Counted from the first letter of the stretch, positions 29,515 to 39,239 are shown. The stretch is DNA of 64,000 bases from Chromobacterium sp. ATCC 53434 (GCF_002848345.1 NZ_CP025429.1:3658001-3722000), one strand, 5' to 3'. Translations and numbers: made by a program. Notes: generated by a model from the letters alone, not told the origin.

Positions 29515-30615
29515 CTAGCCGATGCGTCCGGCAATTCTCGGAGTTTCCACCTTGACGTCGCCGCATTGGGCGCGGTGGCGCAAGGCGTGGTCCATCAACA
29601 CCAGCGCCAGCATCGCCTCGGCGATCGGCGTCGCGCGGATGCCGACGCAGGGGTCGTGGCGGCCGTGGGTTTCCATCGTCACCGCCTCCCCCCGCTTGTT
29701 GATCGAGCGGCGCGGCTGGGCGATCGACGACGTCGGCTTGATCGCGATCGACACGTCGATCTGCTGGCCGGTGGAGATGCCGCCGAGCACGCCGCCGGCG
29801 TGGTTGCTGGCGAAGCCCTGCGGCGTCAGCTCGTCGCCGTGCTCGCTGCCCTTCTGGGCCACGCAGCCGAAGCCCGCGCCTATCTCCACGCCCTTGACCG
29901 CGTTGATGCTCATCATCGCGTAGGCGATGTCGGCGTCCAGCCGGTCGAACACCGGCTCGCCCCAGCCGACCGGCACATTGTCGGCCACGACACGCAGCCT
30001 GGCGCCTATCGAGTCCAGGCTCTTGCGTATGCTGTCCATATAGTCCTCCAGCCGCGGCACGATGTCGGGATCGGCGCTGAAGAAGGGATTGGCGCCGACA
30101 TGTTCCCAGCTCTTGAACGGGATTTGCACCTCGCCGATCTGGGTCATGTGGCCGCGGATCACGATGCCATGGCGCTCGTTCAGCCATTTCTTGGCGATGG
30201 CGCCGGCGGCGACGCGCACGGCGGTCTCGCGCGCCGACGAGCGGCCGCCGCCGCGCGGATCGCGCACCCCGTATTTGTGCCAGTAGCAGTAATCGGCATG
30301 GCCCGGACGGAAGGTGTCGGCGATATTGCCGTAGTCCTTGCTGCGCTGGTCGGTGTTGCGGATCAGCAGCGCGATCGGCGTGCCGGTGGTCTTGCCCTCG
30401 TAGACGCCGGACAGGATTTCCACGGTGTCCGGTTCGCGGCGCTGGGTGACGTGGCGGCTGGTGCCAGGCTTACGCCGGTCCAGCTCGGCCTGGATGTCCG
30501 CCTCGCCAATCGTCAGCCCCGGCGGGCAGCCGTCGACGACGCAGCCTATCGCCGGACCGTGGCTTTCGCCGAAGGAAGTTACCGTGAACAAGCGACCCAT
30601 GCTATTGCCAGACAT
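29515..30615 (-). CDS. aroC: Chorismate synthase
   Basis: A 366-residue enzyme that converts EPSP to chorismate with reduced FMN, the last step of the shikimate pathway. Signatures are [20 protein letters not shown] (signature 1), the [30 protein letters not shown] region (signature 2) and [24 protein letters not shown] (conserved C-terminus). The start is the ATG at 30613-30615 with ribosome site AGGGGA. Length is typical. The start lies 164 bases from the divergent eat gene. Confidence 0.97.
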   Translation of the reverse strand: MSGNSMGRLFTVTSFGESHGPAIGCVVDGCPPGLTIGEADIQAELDRRKPGTSRHVTQRREPDTVEILSGVYEGKTTGTPIALLIRNTDQRSKDYGNIADTFRPGHADYCYWHKYGVRDPRGGGRSSARETAVRVAAGAIAKKWLNERHGIVIRGHMTQIGEVQIPFKSWEHVGANPFFSADPDIVPRLEDYMDSIRKSLDSIGARLRVVADNVPVGWGEPVFDRLDADIAYAMMSINAVKGVEIGAGFGCVAQKGSEHGDELTPQGFASNHAGGVLGGISTGQQIDVSIAIKPTSSIAQPRRSINKRGEAVTMETHGRHDPCVGIRATPIAEAMLALVLMDHALRHRAQCGDVKVETPRIAGRIG

Positions 30616-30707
30616 CTGCTATTCCCCTGTTGCGTATCGCCATCGATTCTAGCACGGCGGACCGCGGCTCCGGCGATGGCCCCGGGCATTGAATCCCGGC
30701 GCGTTCG

Positions 30708-30724
30708 CTGGCATTCTTTTTGCA
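30708..30724 (+). promoter_or_regulatory. Sigma-54 (RpoN) promoter of the ethanolamine operon
   Basis: CTGGCATTCTTTTTGCA has the invariant GG (30710-30711) and GC (30722-30723) separated by exactly 10 nt, and matches YTGGCAY-N5-TTGCW. It lies 55 nt before the eat start codon, an expected distance. In Pseudomonas aeruginosa the eat-eutBC operon depends on RpoN and the enhancer-binding protein EatR. An upstream 7-bp inverted repeat GCCATCG/CGATGGC (30639-30645 and 30674-30680) could be part of an activator site, but this is weak. Confidence 0.75.
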
Positions 30725-30779
30725 TAAGCGGCGACATCCTTCCATCACGGAAGACCCTCCATCCTGAACAGGAGTCCGC

Positions 30780-32201
30780 ATGAACGCATCGACACCCGGC
30801 CTCGCGCGCAAGCTCGGCGGCTGGCAGTTATGGGGCATCGCCGTCGGCTTGGTGATTTCCGGCGAATACTTCGGCTGGAGCTACGGCTGGGCCGCCGCCG
30901 GCACGCTGGGCTTTCTCTGCGCGACGCTGTTCGTCGCCGCGATGTACACCGCCTTCATCTTCAGCTTCACCGAGCTGACCACCGCCATCCCGCACGCCGG
31001 CGGCCCGTTCGCCTACGCCCGCCGCGCCTTCGGTCCGCTGGGCGGCTTCATCGCCGGTTTCGCCACGCTGTGCGAGTTCGTGTTCGCGCCGCCGGCGATC
31101 GCGCTGGCGATAGGCGCCTACCTGAATGTGCAGGTCCCGTCGCTGGCGCCGAAATGGACCGCCTGCGGCGCCTACCTGGTCTTCATGGCGCTGAACATCG
31201 CCGGCGTCGGCATCGCGGCGATGTTCGAGCTGGCCGTGACGCTGCTGGCCATCTTCGAACTGCTGGTGTTCATGGGCGTGGTGGCGCCGGGTTTCAGCTG
31301 GGCGCACTTCCTGCACCACGGCTGGGCGGGGCGGGACGATTTCCACTGGGGCGCGGTCGGCGGCATGTTCGCCTCGGTGCCGTTCGCGATCTGGTTCTTC
31401 CTGGCGATAGAGGGCGCGGCGATGGCGGCCGAGGAGGCCAAGGACCCGGCCCGGACGATTCCGCGCGCCTACATCGCCGGCATCCTGACGCTGGTGGCGC
31501 TGGCCTTCGGCGTGATGGTGATGGCCGGCGGCGCCGGCGACTGGAGCCGGCTGGCCAATATCAACGATCCGCTGCCGCAGGCGATGAAACTGATCGTCGG
31601 CGAGCACAGCGGCTGGCTGCACATGCTGGTGTGGCTGGGCCTATTCGGCCTGGTCGCCTCCTTCCACGGCATCATCATGGGCTACTCACGGCAGATCTTC
31701 GCGCTGGCCCGCGCCGGCTACCTGCCGCGCGCGCTGGCCGCCGTCCATCCGCGCTTCAAGACGCCGCACCGCGCGATACTGGCGGGCGGCGTCGTCGGCA
31801 TCGCCGCCATCTTCAGCGACGATCTGGTGCAGATCGCCGGCCAGCCGCTGACCGCCAACATCGTCACGCTGTCGGTGTTCGGCGCCATCGTCATGTACAT
31901 CGTGTCGATGCTGGCGCTGTTCCGGCTGCGCGGCCGCGAGCCGGCGCTGCCCCGGCCGTTCTGCGCGCCCTGTTATCCGTGGCTGCCCGCGCTGGCGCTG
32001 GGTTGTTCGCTGATCTGTCTCGCCGCCATGGTCTATTACAACCGGCTGCTGGCCGGGGTGTTCGCCGCGATGCTGACCGCCGGCTATCTGTACTTTCTCG
32101 CCACCGCCGGCCAGCGCGCGGCGGCCGCCGCCGACGCGCAATTGCTGGGCGCGACCGAATCCCCGGCCGCAGCCGGCTCCGCCGCGAGGAGCCTGACATG
32201 A
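30780..32201 (+). CDS. eat: Ethanolamine permease (APC superfamily)
   Basis: A 473-residue transporter with about 12 membrane spans. The N-terminal motif WGIAVGLVISGEYFGWSYGW is the characteristic first helix of ethanolamine permeases, and PFAIWFFLAIEGAAMAAEEAKDP is the TM6 region. It imports ethanolamine for the ammonia-lyase encoded next. The gene overlaps eutB by 4 nt (ATGA), confirming an operon. The ribosome site AGGAGT precedes the ATG. Transcription is probably sigma-54 dependent. Confidence 0.93.
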   Translation: MNASTPGLARKLGGWQLWGIAVGLVISGEYFGWSYGWAAAGTLGFLCATLFVAAMYTAFIFSFTELTTAIPHAGGPFAYARRAFGPLGGFIAGFATLCEFVFAPPAIALAIGAYLNVQVPSLAPKWTACGAYLVFMALNIAGVGIAAMFELAVTLLAIFELLVFMGVVAPGFSWAHFLHHGWAGRDDFHWGAVGGMFASVPFAIWFFLAIEGAAMAAEEAKDPARTIPRAYIAGILTLVALAFGVMVMAGGAGDWSRLANINDPLPQAMKLIVGEHSGWLHMLVWLGLFGLVASFHGIIMGYSRQIFALARAGYLPRALAAVHPRFKTPHRAILAGGVVGIAAIFSDDLVQIAGQPLTANIVTLSVFGAIVMYIVSMLALFRLRGREPALPRPFCAPCYPWLPALALGCSLICLAAMVYYNRLLAGVFAAMLTAGYLYFLATAGQRAAAAADAQLLGATESPAAAGSAARSLT

Positions 32202-33580
32202 GCCACGCCATCTCGATAGGCGCGCGCCGCTACCGCTTCGCCGACCTGAAGACGCTGCTGGCGCGCGCGAGCCCGTTGCGCTCCGGCGACCAGCTGGCCG
32301 GGATCGCCGCCGCCAGCGCCGAGGAGCGGGTAGCGGCGCAGATGTGCCTGGCCGACCTGCCGCTGAGCGTCTTTCTCGACCAGGCGGTGATTCCTTACGA
32401 GGACGACGAGATCACCCGGCTGATCATAGACAGCCACGACGCGGCCGCCTTCGCCGCCGTGTCCCAGCTGACGGTCGGCGGCCTGCGCGACTGGCTGCTG
32501 TCCGACGCCGCCACGCCGGAATCGCTGGCCGCGCTGGCGCCCGGCTTGACGCCGGAGATGGTGGCGGCCGTCTCCAAGCTGATGCGCAACCAGGATCTGA
32601 TCCTGGCGGCAAAGAAATGCCGCGTCGTCACCGCCTTTCGCAACACCCAGGGCTTGCCGGGCCGGATGGGCGTGCGGCTGCAGCCCAACCATCCGACCGA
32701 CGACGCGCGCGCCATCGCCGCGGCGATGCTGGACGGCCTGCTGTACGGCGCCGGCGACGCGGTGATAGGCGTCAATCCGGCCGGAGACAGCCCGGACGAC
32801 ATCCGCGGCCTGCTGACGCTGATCGACGAGGTGCGCCAGCGCTACGCGATACCGACCCAAAGCTGTGTGCTGACCCATGTGACCAGCACGCTGGAGCTGA
32901 TCCGCCAGGGCGCGCCGGTGGACCTGGTGTTCCAGTCCATCGCCGGCAGCGAAAAGGCCAACGCCAGCTTCGGCGTCAGCCTGTCGCTGCTGGACGAGGC
33001 CCATCAGGCGGCGCGGGAACTGAGGCGCGGCGCCGTCGGCGACAATGTGATGTATTTCGAGACCGGCCAGGGCAGCGCGCTGTCGGCCGGCGCCCACTGG
33101 GGCGTGGACCAGCAGACCTGCGAGGCCCGCGCCTACGCGGTGGCGCGGCGCTACTCGCCGCTGCTGGTCAACACCGTGGTCGGCTTCATCGGCCCGGAGT
33201 ACCTGTACAACGGCAAGCAGATCATCCGCGCCGGGCTGGAGGACCATTTCTGCGGCAAGCTCTTGGGCCTGCCGATGGGTTGCGACATCTGCTACACCAA
33301 TCACGCCGAGGCCGACCAGGACGATATGGACGCGCTGTTGACGCTGCTGGGCGCCGCCGGCGTGCACTTCATCATCGGCGTGCCCGGCGCCGACGACATC
33401 ATGCTGGGCTACCAGAGCACATCGTTCCACGACGCGCTCTACCTGAGGAATGTGCTGGGCCTGAAGCGCGCGCCGGAATTCGAGGACTGGCTGGAGGCGA
33501 TGGAAATCACCCGCGGCGGCAGGCTGCTGCCGCAGGACAGACGGCAGCGGCTGCTGTCGCTGATGGAGGGCGTCGCATGA
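32198..33580 (+). CDS. eutB: Ethanolamine ammonia-lyase large subunit
   Basis: A 460-residue TIM-barrel subunit of the adenosylcobalamin enzyme that cleaves ethanolamine to acetaldehyde and ammonia. FRNTQGLPGRMGVRLQPNHPTDD, GVNPAGDSPDDI, VFQSIAGSEKANASFG (substrate/cobalamin cleft) and MGCDICYTNHAEADQDDMD are diagnostic, and the length is near the E. coli subunit (453). The start is the ATG at 32198 with GAGGAG upstream. The stop overlaps eutC by 4 nt. No microcompartment shell genes are present, so this is the simple, shell-less form used for nitrogen. Confidence 0.97.
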   Translation: MSHAISIGARRYRFADLKTLLARASPLRSGDQLAGIAAASAEERVAAQMCLADLPLSVFLDQAVIPYEDDEITRLIIDSHDAAAFAAVSQLTVGGLRDWLLSDAATPESLAALAPGLTPEMVAAVSKLMRNQDLILAAKKCRVVTAFRNTQGLPGRMGVRLQPNHPTDDARAIAAAMLDGLLYGAGDAVIGVNPAGDSPDDIRGLLTLIDEVRQRYAIPTQSCVLTHVTSTLELIRQGAPVDLVFQSIAGSEKANASFGVSLSLLDEAHQAARELRRGAVGDNVMYFETGQGSALSAGAHWGVDQQTCEARAYAVARRYSPLLVNTVVGFIGPEYLYNGKQIIRAGLEDHFCGKLLGLPMGCDICYTNHAEADQDDMDALLTLLGAAGVHFIIGVPGADDIMLGYQSTSFHDALYLRNVLGLKRAPEFEDWLEAMEITRGGRLLPQDRRQRLLSLMEGVA

Positions 33581-34386
33581 GCGATCACGCGATCACCGAG
33601 GACGGCTGGAGCGAACTGTCGCGGCTGACCGCCGCCCGCATCGCGCTGGGCCGCGCCGGCAACAGCCTGCCCTGCCGCGAGACGCTGCGCTTCGCGCTGG
33701 CGCATGCGCAGGCGCGCGATGCCGTGCATACGCCGCTGGACGCCGCCGCGCTGGCCGCCGAGCTGGAGGCCGACGGCCTGCGGACGGTGGAAATCCACAG
33801 CGCGGCGGGCAGCCGCGCCGAATACCTGCAGCGGCCGGATCTGGGCCGCAGGCTGGACGAGGCCAGCCGCGAGCGGCTGCTGGCGGAATCCGGCAAGGGC
33901 TGCGATCTGCTGATCATCGTCGCCGACGGTCTGTCCTCGCGCGCCGCCGCGCAGCACGCGGCGCCGCTGCTGCGCGAGCTGGCGCCGCGGCTGCGGGAGA
34001 TGGGGCTGACGGTCGGTCCGGTGCTGATCGCCCGCGAGGCGCGGGTGGCGCTGGGGGACGAGGCCGGAGAGGCGCTGCAAGCGAAGATGACGGCGATGCT
34101 GATCGGCGAGCGGCCCGGTCTCAGCTCGCCGGACAGCCTGGGCCTGTACCTGACCGCGTCTCCGCGCGTCGGCCGCAGCGACGCCGAGCGCAACTGCGTG
34201 TCCAATGTGCGGCCGGACGGCCTGCCCTATCCACTGGCCGCGTTCAAGCTGGCCTGGCTGATGGCCGCCGCGCGGCGCCAGCCGACCGGCGTCGGCCTGA
34301 AAGACGGCAGCGTCGCCGATCCGCGCTGGGCCGCGCTGCTGGCCGGCCAGGCCGCGCTGGCCGCTCAGGCGAACTCCCGGCGATAG
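33577..34386 (+). CDS. eutC: Ethanolamine ammonia-lyase small subunit
   Basis: A 269-residue subunit that binds the lower face of adenosylcobalamin. TAARIALGRAGNSLPCRETLRFALAHAQARDAVH, then DLLIIVADGLSSRAAAQHA and GERPGLSSPDSLGLYLTASPRVG are strong family segments; SDAERNCVSNVRPDGLPY follows near the end. The last 22 nt overlap, antisense, with the end of the AraC-family gene. ATGA overlap with eutB. Confidence 0.97.
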   Translation: MSDHAITEDGWSELSRLTAARIALGRAGNSLPCRETLRFALAHAQARDAVHTPLDAAALAAELEADGLRTVEIHSAAGSRAEYLQRPDLGRRLDEASRERLLAESGKGCDLLIIVADGLSSRAAAQHAAPLLRELAPRLREMGLTVGPVLIAREARVALGDEAGEALQAKMTAMLIGERPGLSSPDSLGLYLTASPRVGRSDAERNCVSNVRPDGLPYPLAAFKLAWLMAAARRQPTGVGLKDGSVADPRWAALLAGQAALAAQANSRR

Positions 34387-35183
34387 GCGCACGGCGTCAT
34401 CGCGCAGCGCTGCTTGAACACGCGGTGGAAGTAGTTGACGTCGGCATAGCCGCAGCGGGCCGCCACCGCGCTCAGCGGCAGCTGTCCCTGGCGCAGCAGC
34501 GCCTTGGCCAGGTCCAGCCGCCGCTGCGCCAGGAACGCGCAGAAACCCTGGCCCAGATGCAGGCGGAACAGCCGGGACAGCTGGGTCGACGAGATGCCGA
34601 AGCGCAGCGCCACGTCCTCGCGCGTCAGCGGCGCGTACAGGTGCTCGCCGATGTACAGGCAGATGGCGCGAAAGCGGTTGCCGCCCTGCTGCCACTGGCT
34701 GTCGCGCGCCTCGTCGTACAGCGTCTGCAGCAAGGCCAGCAGCGCCTGGCCCTGCAAGCGCATCACTTCCGGATCGGCGCCGTCGCGGCACAGGCCGGCC
34801 AGCACGTCCAGCATGCCGTTCAGGCAGCCGCGTTGCGCCAGCACCATGCTTTCCTTGTGGGTGCTGATCACGCCCTGCGGGCCCGAACGCACCAGGCTGA
34901 ACCCTATCCGGGCGTAATCGAACAGGATGTGCAGCACCTCGCCGTTGGCGCACCAATTGGGCAGCGTCCAGTGCTCGGCCGGGATGAACAGCGCCTCCTG
35001 CGCCGACAGGCAGGCATTCTCGCAACCCTCGTGGCTGTAGTGGTAGCGATTGGACAGGACCAGCTCCAGCCGCGGAAAATGCACCTGGTAGGCGCCGGCC
35101 GGCACATGCTTGCCGGCCGGGGCGTGGCACAGCCGCGCCAGCGCGGACGGCCAGCTCAGGCGGAAGGACGGGAGCGACGCCAT
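34365..35183 (-). CDS. AraC-family transcriptional regulator
   Basis: A 272-residue DNA-binding protein. The N-terminal ligand/dimer domain (about 1-160) is Cys-rich (CHAPAGKHVPAG, then HEGCENACLSAQEALF). The C-terminal AraC domain has two helix-turn-helix motifs: LTREDVALRFGISSTQLSRLFRLHLGQGF and LPLSAVAARCGYADVNYFHRVFKQRCAMTPCAYRR. Start: ATG at 35183; a GTG start at 35219 is possible. It is the last gene behind the PTS-manA genes, 40 nt after manA, so it probably controls that operon rather than eut, with which it only overlaps tail to tail. Confidence 0.88.
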   Translation of the reverse strand: MASLPSFRLSWPSALARLCHAPAGKHVPAGAYQVHFPRLELVLSNRYHYSHEGCENACLSAQEALFIPAEHWTLPNWCANGEVLHILFDYARIGFSLVRSGPQGVISTHKESMVLAQRGCLNGMLDVLAGLCRDGADPEVMRLQGQALLALLQTLYDEARDSQWQQGGNRFRAICLYIGEHLYAPLTREDVALRFGISSTQLSRLFRLHLGQGFCAFLAQRRLDLAKALLRQGQLPLSAVAARCGYADVNYFHRVFKQRCAMTPCAYRREFA

Positions 35184-35223
35184 GTCTTCTATCCGGTCTC
35201 GGTCTGGACTGTCGCCCACCTTA

Positions 35224-36411
35224 TCACTTGCCGGCCAGCGGACAAAACGCGCGGTAGGCCAGCGCCAGCCGTCCGGCCTCCGCCTCGCACTGCAGCCCGG
35301 GCTGCAGCAGGGCGCTCTGCCCCTGCTCCAGCGCCAGCTCGCCGTCGCGGTGGCGCAGCCTCAGGCTGCCGTCCACCACCAGCAACACCTCCGGCCCCTC
35401 GCAGCGCCAGGTCTCGCGCTCGCCGCCGCCCAGCAGCAACTGGTCCAGGGCGAAGTAATCGCCGCCGCAACGCGGATACGCCGCCAGGCCGCAACCGGCC
35501 GGCGCCGCCAGCACGGCCGGGCGCACCGGCGCGTCGTCCATCACCTCCAGCAGCGCCTCCACGTCGACCGGCTTGTCGGTCAGACCGGCGCGCAGCACAT
35601 TGTCGGAATTGGCCATCAATTCGATATTGCGGCCGTGCAGATAAGCGTGCGGCAACCGCGCCGGCTGGCAGATGGCCTCGCCCGGACGCAGGCCGACCAG
35701 ATTCAGCAGATAGCAGGCGAACACGCCCCGGTCGCCGGCTCGGGTATCGGCCAGCCGCCGCGTCCAGTGGTCCGGATCGTCCGGCCCGACGTCGCCGGCC
35801 AGCGCCAGCCTTTCCCACAACGGCCGCAGCAACGCCGCCATCTGCGCTTGCGGCAGCCTCAGCAGATAACGGTACAACGCCGCGCCCCCTTCCCGCTCCA
35901 GCCGGACCCGCAGCGAGCCCCATTCGGGCTGCCGCCTCAGCAAGGCGTCGATTTCGCCGTCCGGCCTCAGGCCATGCAGCAGCCAGAACGGCGACAGCGC
36001 CACCATCATCTCCGGTTTGGGATACGGGTCTCGATAGTGGCGCCGGTCGTCGTCTGCGGCCAGGCCGGCGGCGTTGTCGCGGGCGAAGCCCGCCCGCGCC
36101 TGCGCCTCGTCCGGATGCACCTGGACGGACAACGGCGCGTCCAGCACCTTCATCAGAAAGGGCAGCCGCTTGCCGTGACGGCGGCTGACCGCCTCGCCGA
36201 GAAAGGCGGCCGGCTGGCGGGCGATCGCGTAATGCAGCGGCTGCGGCCCCTGCGGCGTCGCGATCACCGACGGCGCGTCCTCGTGCGCGCCCAGCCACCA
36301 CTCGGCGAAACGCCGTTCCTCGGCATTGTCCAGGCCCAGCATGCGGGGGATGAAGCGGCGCCCGCCCCAGGCGTAGTGCTGGGCCAGGCCGTACAGCGGG
36401 AAGGCGCTCAT
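35224..36411 (-). CDS. manA: Mannose-6-phosphate isomerase, class I
   Basis: A 395-residue zinc enzyme that interconverts mannose-6-P and fructose-6-P. LYGLAQHYAWGGRRF opens the fold. VQVHPDEAQA (zinc ligands, around 95), PKPEMMVALSPFWLLHGLRP and AYLHGRNIELMANSDNVLRAGLTDKPVD (signature, around 260-285) are visible. The start codon overlaps the stop of the PTS fusion gene (ATGA), which ties sugar phosphorylation to isomerisation and suggests that mannose, or a substrate yielding mannose-6-P, is carried. Confidence 0.95.
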   Translation of the reverse strand: MSAFPLYGLAQHYAWGGRRFIPRMLGLDNAEERRFAEWWLGAHEDAPSVIATPQGPQPLHYAIARQPAAFLGEAVSRRHGKRLPFLMKVLDAPLSVQVHPDEAQARAGFARDNAAGLAADDDRRHYRDPYPKPEMMVALSPFWLLHGLRPDGEIDALLRRQPEWGSLRVRLEREGGAALYRYLLRLPQAQMAALLRPLWERLALAGDVGPDDPDHWTRRLADTRAGDRGVFACYLLNLVGLRPGEAICQPARLPHAYLHGRNIELMANSDNVLRAGLTDKPVDVEALLEVMDDAPVRPAVLAAPAGCGLAAYPRCGGDYFALDQLLLGGGERETWRCEGPEVLLVVDGSLRLRHRDGELALEQGQSALLQPGLQCEAEAGRLALAYRAFCPLAGK

Positions 36412-38900
36412 GCCTCGCGCTCCAGCCGCTCCCGCAGCAAGATCAGCAGGCGCTCGGGATCGCGCTCGGCGCGCAGCGCCCGGCGGAAGTCCTCGCGCAT
36501 CACCAGCCTGGCCAGCCGCGAAAAGAATTTCAAGTGCGCCGAGCCGGCGTCGGCGGCGTTGAAGGCCAGCAACAGCACCATGTCCACCGGCTGCCCGTCG
36601 CTGGCGCCCCAGTCCACCGGTTCGGCCAGCCGGGCCACGCACAGGGTCGGGTGCAGCACATGGCCGGACTTGGCGTGCGGGATCGCGAAACCATGGCCGA
36701 GGCCGGTGGAATAGGCCTGCTCGCGCAGCCACAGGTCCTCCTCCATCCCGTAGCGGTCGTCGCAGCGCTCCAGCAGCCACAGCCGGTCCACCATGCCCTT
36801 GATGACCGCCGCCTTGCTGCGCCAGGCGGCCGCGGGCATCAGGCAGTCGGCGGTCAGCATCGGCAGCGCCGGCCGGACGGCGTCGCCGTCCACCAGCGCC
36901 CTCACCTCGACGCCGTCGACGCATTGCAGCGCCCTCGCCAGCAGCGCCCGGCAACGGCCGGCGTCCAGCTCACGCAGCCGGCGCCGGCACGGCTGCAGCG
37001 ACGGCGCGCTCATGCTCAATTCGTCGAAACCGATGCCCAGCAGCAGCGGCAGCGCTTGCGGCGCGGCGGCGGCCTCGCCGCACAGGCCTATCCAGCGCCC
37101 GTGGCGGTGTATCGTGGCCACCGCCTGGCTCAGCGCCGCCAGAAAGGCCGGATGCAGGCTGTCGTACAGCTGCCCCACCCGCTCGTTGTCGCGGTCCGCG
37201 GCGAACAGATACTGCGTCAGATCATTGCTGCCGACGCTGAAGAAATCGACTTCGCGGCAGAAGGCGTCCAGCTGGAACAGCACCGACGGCACTTCCAGCA
37301 TGATGCCCATCGGCACGGCCTCGGCCACGCCCAGCGCGTCCCGCTCCTCGTCCAGCACCCGTCGCGCCCAGCGCGCCTCGCCCAAGGTGGCGACCATCGG
37401 AATCATCAGCTTGACCGGCCCCAGCTCGCTGGCGCGCAAAACGGCCCTGAGCTGGGCGCGGAACGCCGCCTGCTGGTCCGGATACATCCGGATCGCGCGG
37501 TAGCCGAGGAAGGGATTGGCCTCCGGCGGCGCCGGCAGGCAGCGCGCCGGCTTGTCGCCGCCGATGTCGAAGCTGCGGATGATCACCGGCCGGCCGGCGG
37601 CCAGCCTCACCACCTCGGCGTAGCACTGGAATTGCGCGTCCTCGCTCGGCGGCGCATCCGCGTCCATGAATAACGCCTCGGTGCGGAACAGCCCCACGCC
37701 GTCGGCGCCCTGGGCGAAGCCCAGCTGCGCCTCGGCGGCGGAGGCGATATTGACGGCCAGCTCCAGCCGCTGGCCATCGGCGCTGGTCGATGTCCCGCCG
37801 CTGGCTTGAGCCAGCCGCAGCCGCTTCGAAGCCAGCAGCGCCTCCTCCTCCCGGTAATAGTCGAGCACCGCCGCGTCCGGGTCCTGGAACAACGCGCCCA
37901 GGCCCGCGTCCAGCACCGCGGTCCTGCCGACGCCGCCGGCGATGGCGGTCCGGGGCACGCCGGTCAGCACCGGCAGCGAGAACGCCCGCGCCAGGATGAC
38001 GGTGTGCGAGCTCGCGCCGCCGCGCGCCAGCAGCAGGCCCCGCACCCGGCCGCGGTCCAGCGCCAGTAACTCGCCGGGCGCCAGTTCCTCGGCCCACAGC
38101 AGCGCCGCAGCCGGCCATTCTGCCTCGGCCGGCGCCTCTTCCGGCAGCAGCATGCCCAGCAGACGCCGGCCGACGTCGCGGATGTCGATCTCCCGCTCGC
38201 GCAGATATTCGCTGGCCGACCCGGCCAGCTGCGCGCGGTAATGGGCGACCGCCGCCGCCACCGCCCGCGCGGCGCCGCCCCCCGCCGCCACCACGGCCTC
38301 CAGCCGGGCGCGGAAGTCGGGATCGCGGACGATGGCCAGGTGGGCGCGCGACACCGAGGCCGCCTCGCCGCGCAACCGTTCGGCCTCTCGCTGCAGACGC
38401 TCGGCCAGCGCCTGGCAGGCGGCCTCCAGCGCCTCGCGCTCGAGATCCGGCTCGCCGGACAGCGGCAGCCGCTCCGGTTCCGGCATCGAAAAACCCTGGT
38501 GCACGCGCAATTCGCCTATCGCCACACCCTGGCCGGCCGGTTGGCCGAAACAAGGCAACGGCGACAGCTCAGCCAGGCCGCGCGGCAAGGCCCGGCAGGC
38601 CGCCGGCTCGGCTGCCAGCGGCGCGTCGCAATGCGGCAGCGTCTGCCTCAGGAAACGGCCCAGCTCGATGGCCACCAGCTCCGACGCCTCGCCGGCGATT
38701 TCGATGTCGACGACATCGTTGAACAGGATGTCCCCGCCTATCAGGCTGAGCACGCTCTTGGCGTCGGCCAGCTGGCCGTTGCGCTGGTTGCGCCAGCGTA
38801 TGGCTGCGCCGAAACCGGCGCAGAATTCGGCTATCCGGCTGGCCGGACGGGCATGGATGCCGTTGGGCAGCGGACAGATCAAGGTGAGGCTGTGCGACAT
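36408..38900 (-). CDS. PTS multiphosphoryl transfer protein (HPr-EI-EIIA fusion)
   Basis: An 830-residue cytosolic phosphotransferase in the FryA/FrwA style. HPr domain 1-90 has the phospho-His in GIHARPAS (H16). Enzyme I domain about 115-665 has GGASSHTVILAR (H299), RTEALFMD, SFDIGGDKP, SVGSNDLTQY and the acid Cys in GLCGEAA (C607). A fructose-type EIIA domain about 675-830 has HGFAIPHAKSGHV (H742). One chain thus moves phosphate from PEP to the EIIB encoded upstream without the general PTS proteins. It lies 45 nt downstream of the EIIB gene and overlaps manA. Confidence 0.93.
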   Translation of the reverse strand: MSHSLTLICPLPNGIHARPASRIAEFCAGFGAAIRWRNQRNGQLADAKSVLSLIGGDILFNDVVDIEIAGEASELVAIELGRFLRQTLPHCDAPLAAEPAACRALPRGLAELSPLPCFGQPAGQGVAIGELRVHQGFSMPEPERLPLSGEPDLEREALEAACQALAERLQREAERLRGEAASVSRAHLAIVRDPDFRARLEAVVAAGGGAARAVAAAVAHYRAQLAGSASEYLREREIDIRDVGRRLLGMLLPEEAPAEAEWPAAALLWAEELAPGELLALDRGRVRGLLLARGGASSHTVILARAFSLPVLTGVPRTAIAGGVGRTAVLDAGLGALFQDPDAAVLDYYREEEALLASKRLRLAQASGGTSTSADGQRLELAVNIASAAEAQLGFAQGADGVGLFRTEALFMDADAPPSEDAQFQCYAEVVRLAAGRPVIIRSFDIGGDKPARCLPAPPEANPFLGYRAIRMYPDQQAAFRAQLRAVLRASELGPVKLMIPMVATLGEARWARRVLDEERDALGVAEAVPMGIMLEVPSVLFQLDAFCREVDFFSVGSNDLTQYLFAADRDNERVGQLYDSLHPAFLAALSQAVATIHRHGRWIGLCGEAAAAPQALPLLLGIGFDELSMSAPSLQPCRRRLRELDAGRCRALLARALQCVDGVEVRALVDGDAVRPALPMLTADCLMPAAAWRSKAAVIKGMVDRLWLLERCDDRYGMEEDLWLREQAYSTGLGHGFAIPHAKSGHVLHPTLCVARLAEPVDWGASDGQPVDMVLLLAFNAADAGSAHLKFFSRLARLVMREDFRRALRAERDPERLLILLRERLEREA

Positions 38901-38945
38901 TGGGCGACCTTCCTTATGCGCCGGGCCGATCGGACCCGACCGGGT

Positions 38946-39239
38946 TCACAGCAGCGCGAAAACCGCATTGGCGTCTTTCAGCACCTTCTGGATCGGCACC
39001 CGCACCACGCGCTTGTCCTCGAAGCGCTCCTCCCCCTCGATGGCGATGTCCACCGCCAGCAGCACCACGTCGGCCGCCTGTATGTCGCGGCGCGACAGCT
39101 CGTTCTCTATGCCTATCGCGCCCTGGGTTTCCACCTTGATGTCGTGGCCCAGCTGGCGGCCCAGGCTCTCCAGTTTCTCGGCGGCCATATAGGTGTGGGC
39201 GATGCCGGTCGGGCAGGCGGTGATGGCGACGACTTTCAT
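38946..39239 (-). CDS. PTS EIIB component, fructose family
   Basis: A 97-residue cytosolic protein with the phosphorylated Cys in ITACPTGIAHTYMAAEKLE (C9), the classic EIIB-Fru motif. The rest (IENELSRRDIQAADVVLLAVDIAIEGEERF) fits E. coli FrwB/FryB. It accepts phosphate from the EIIA domain of the downstream fusion and passes it to sugar bound by EIIC. It sits 21 nt after the EIIC gene. Confidence 0.95.
   Translation of the reverse strand: MKVVAITACPTGIAHTYMAAEKLESLGRQLGHDIKVETQGAIGIENELSRRDIQAADVVLLAVDIAIEGEERFEDKRVVRVPIQKVLKDANAVFALL

Noticed and set aside
30825..33580. Long plus-strand frame that spans eat and reads into eutB
   Set aside because: Only its 3' part (from 32198) is eutB. 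The upstream part is an out-of-frame Arg-rich shadow of eat.
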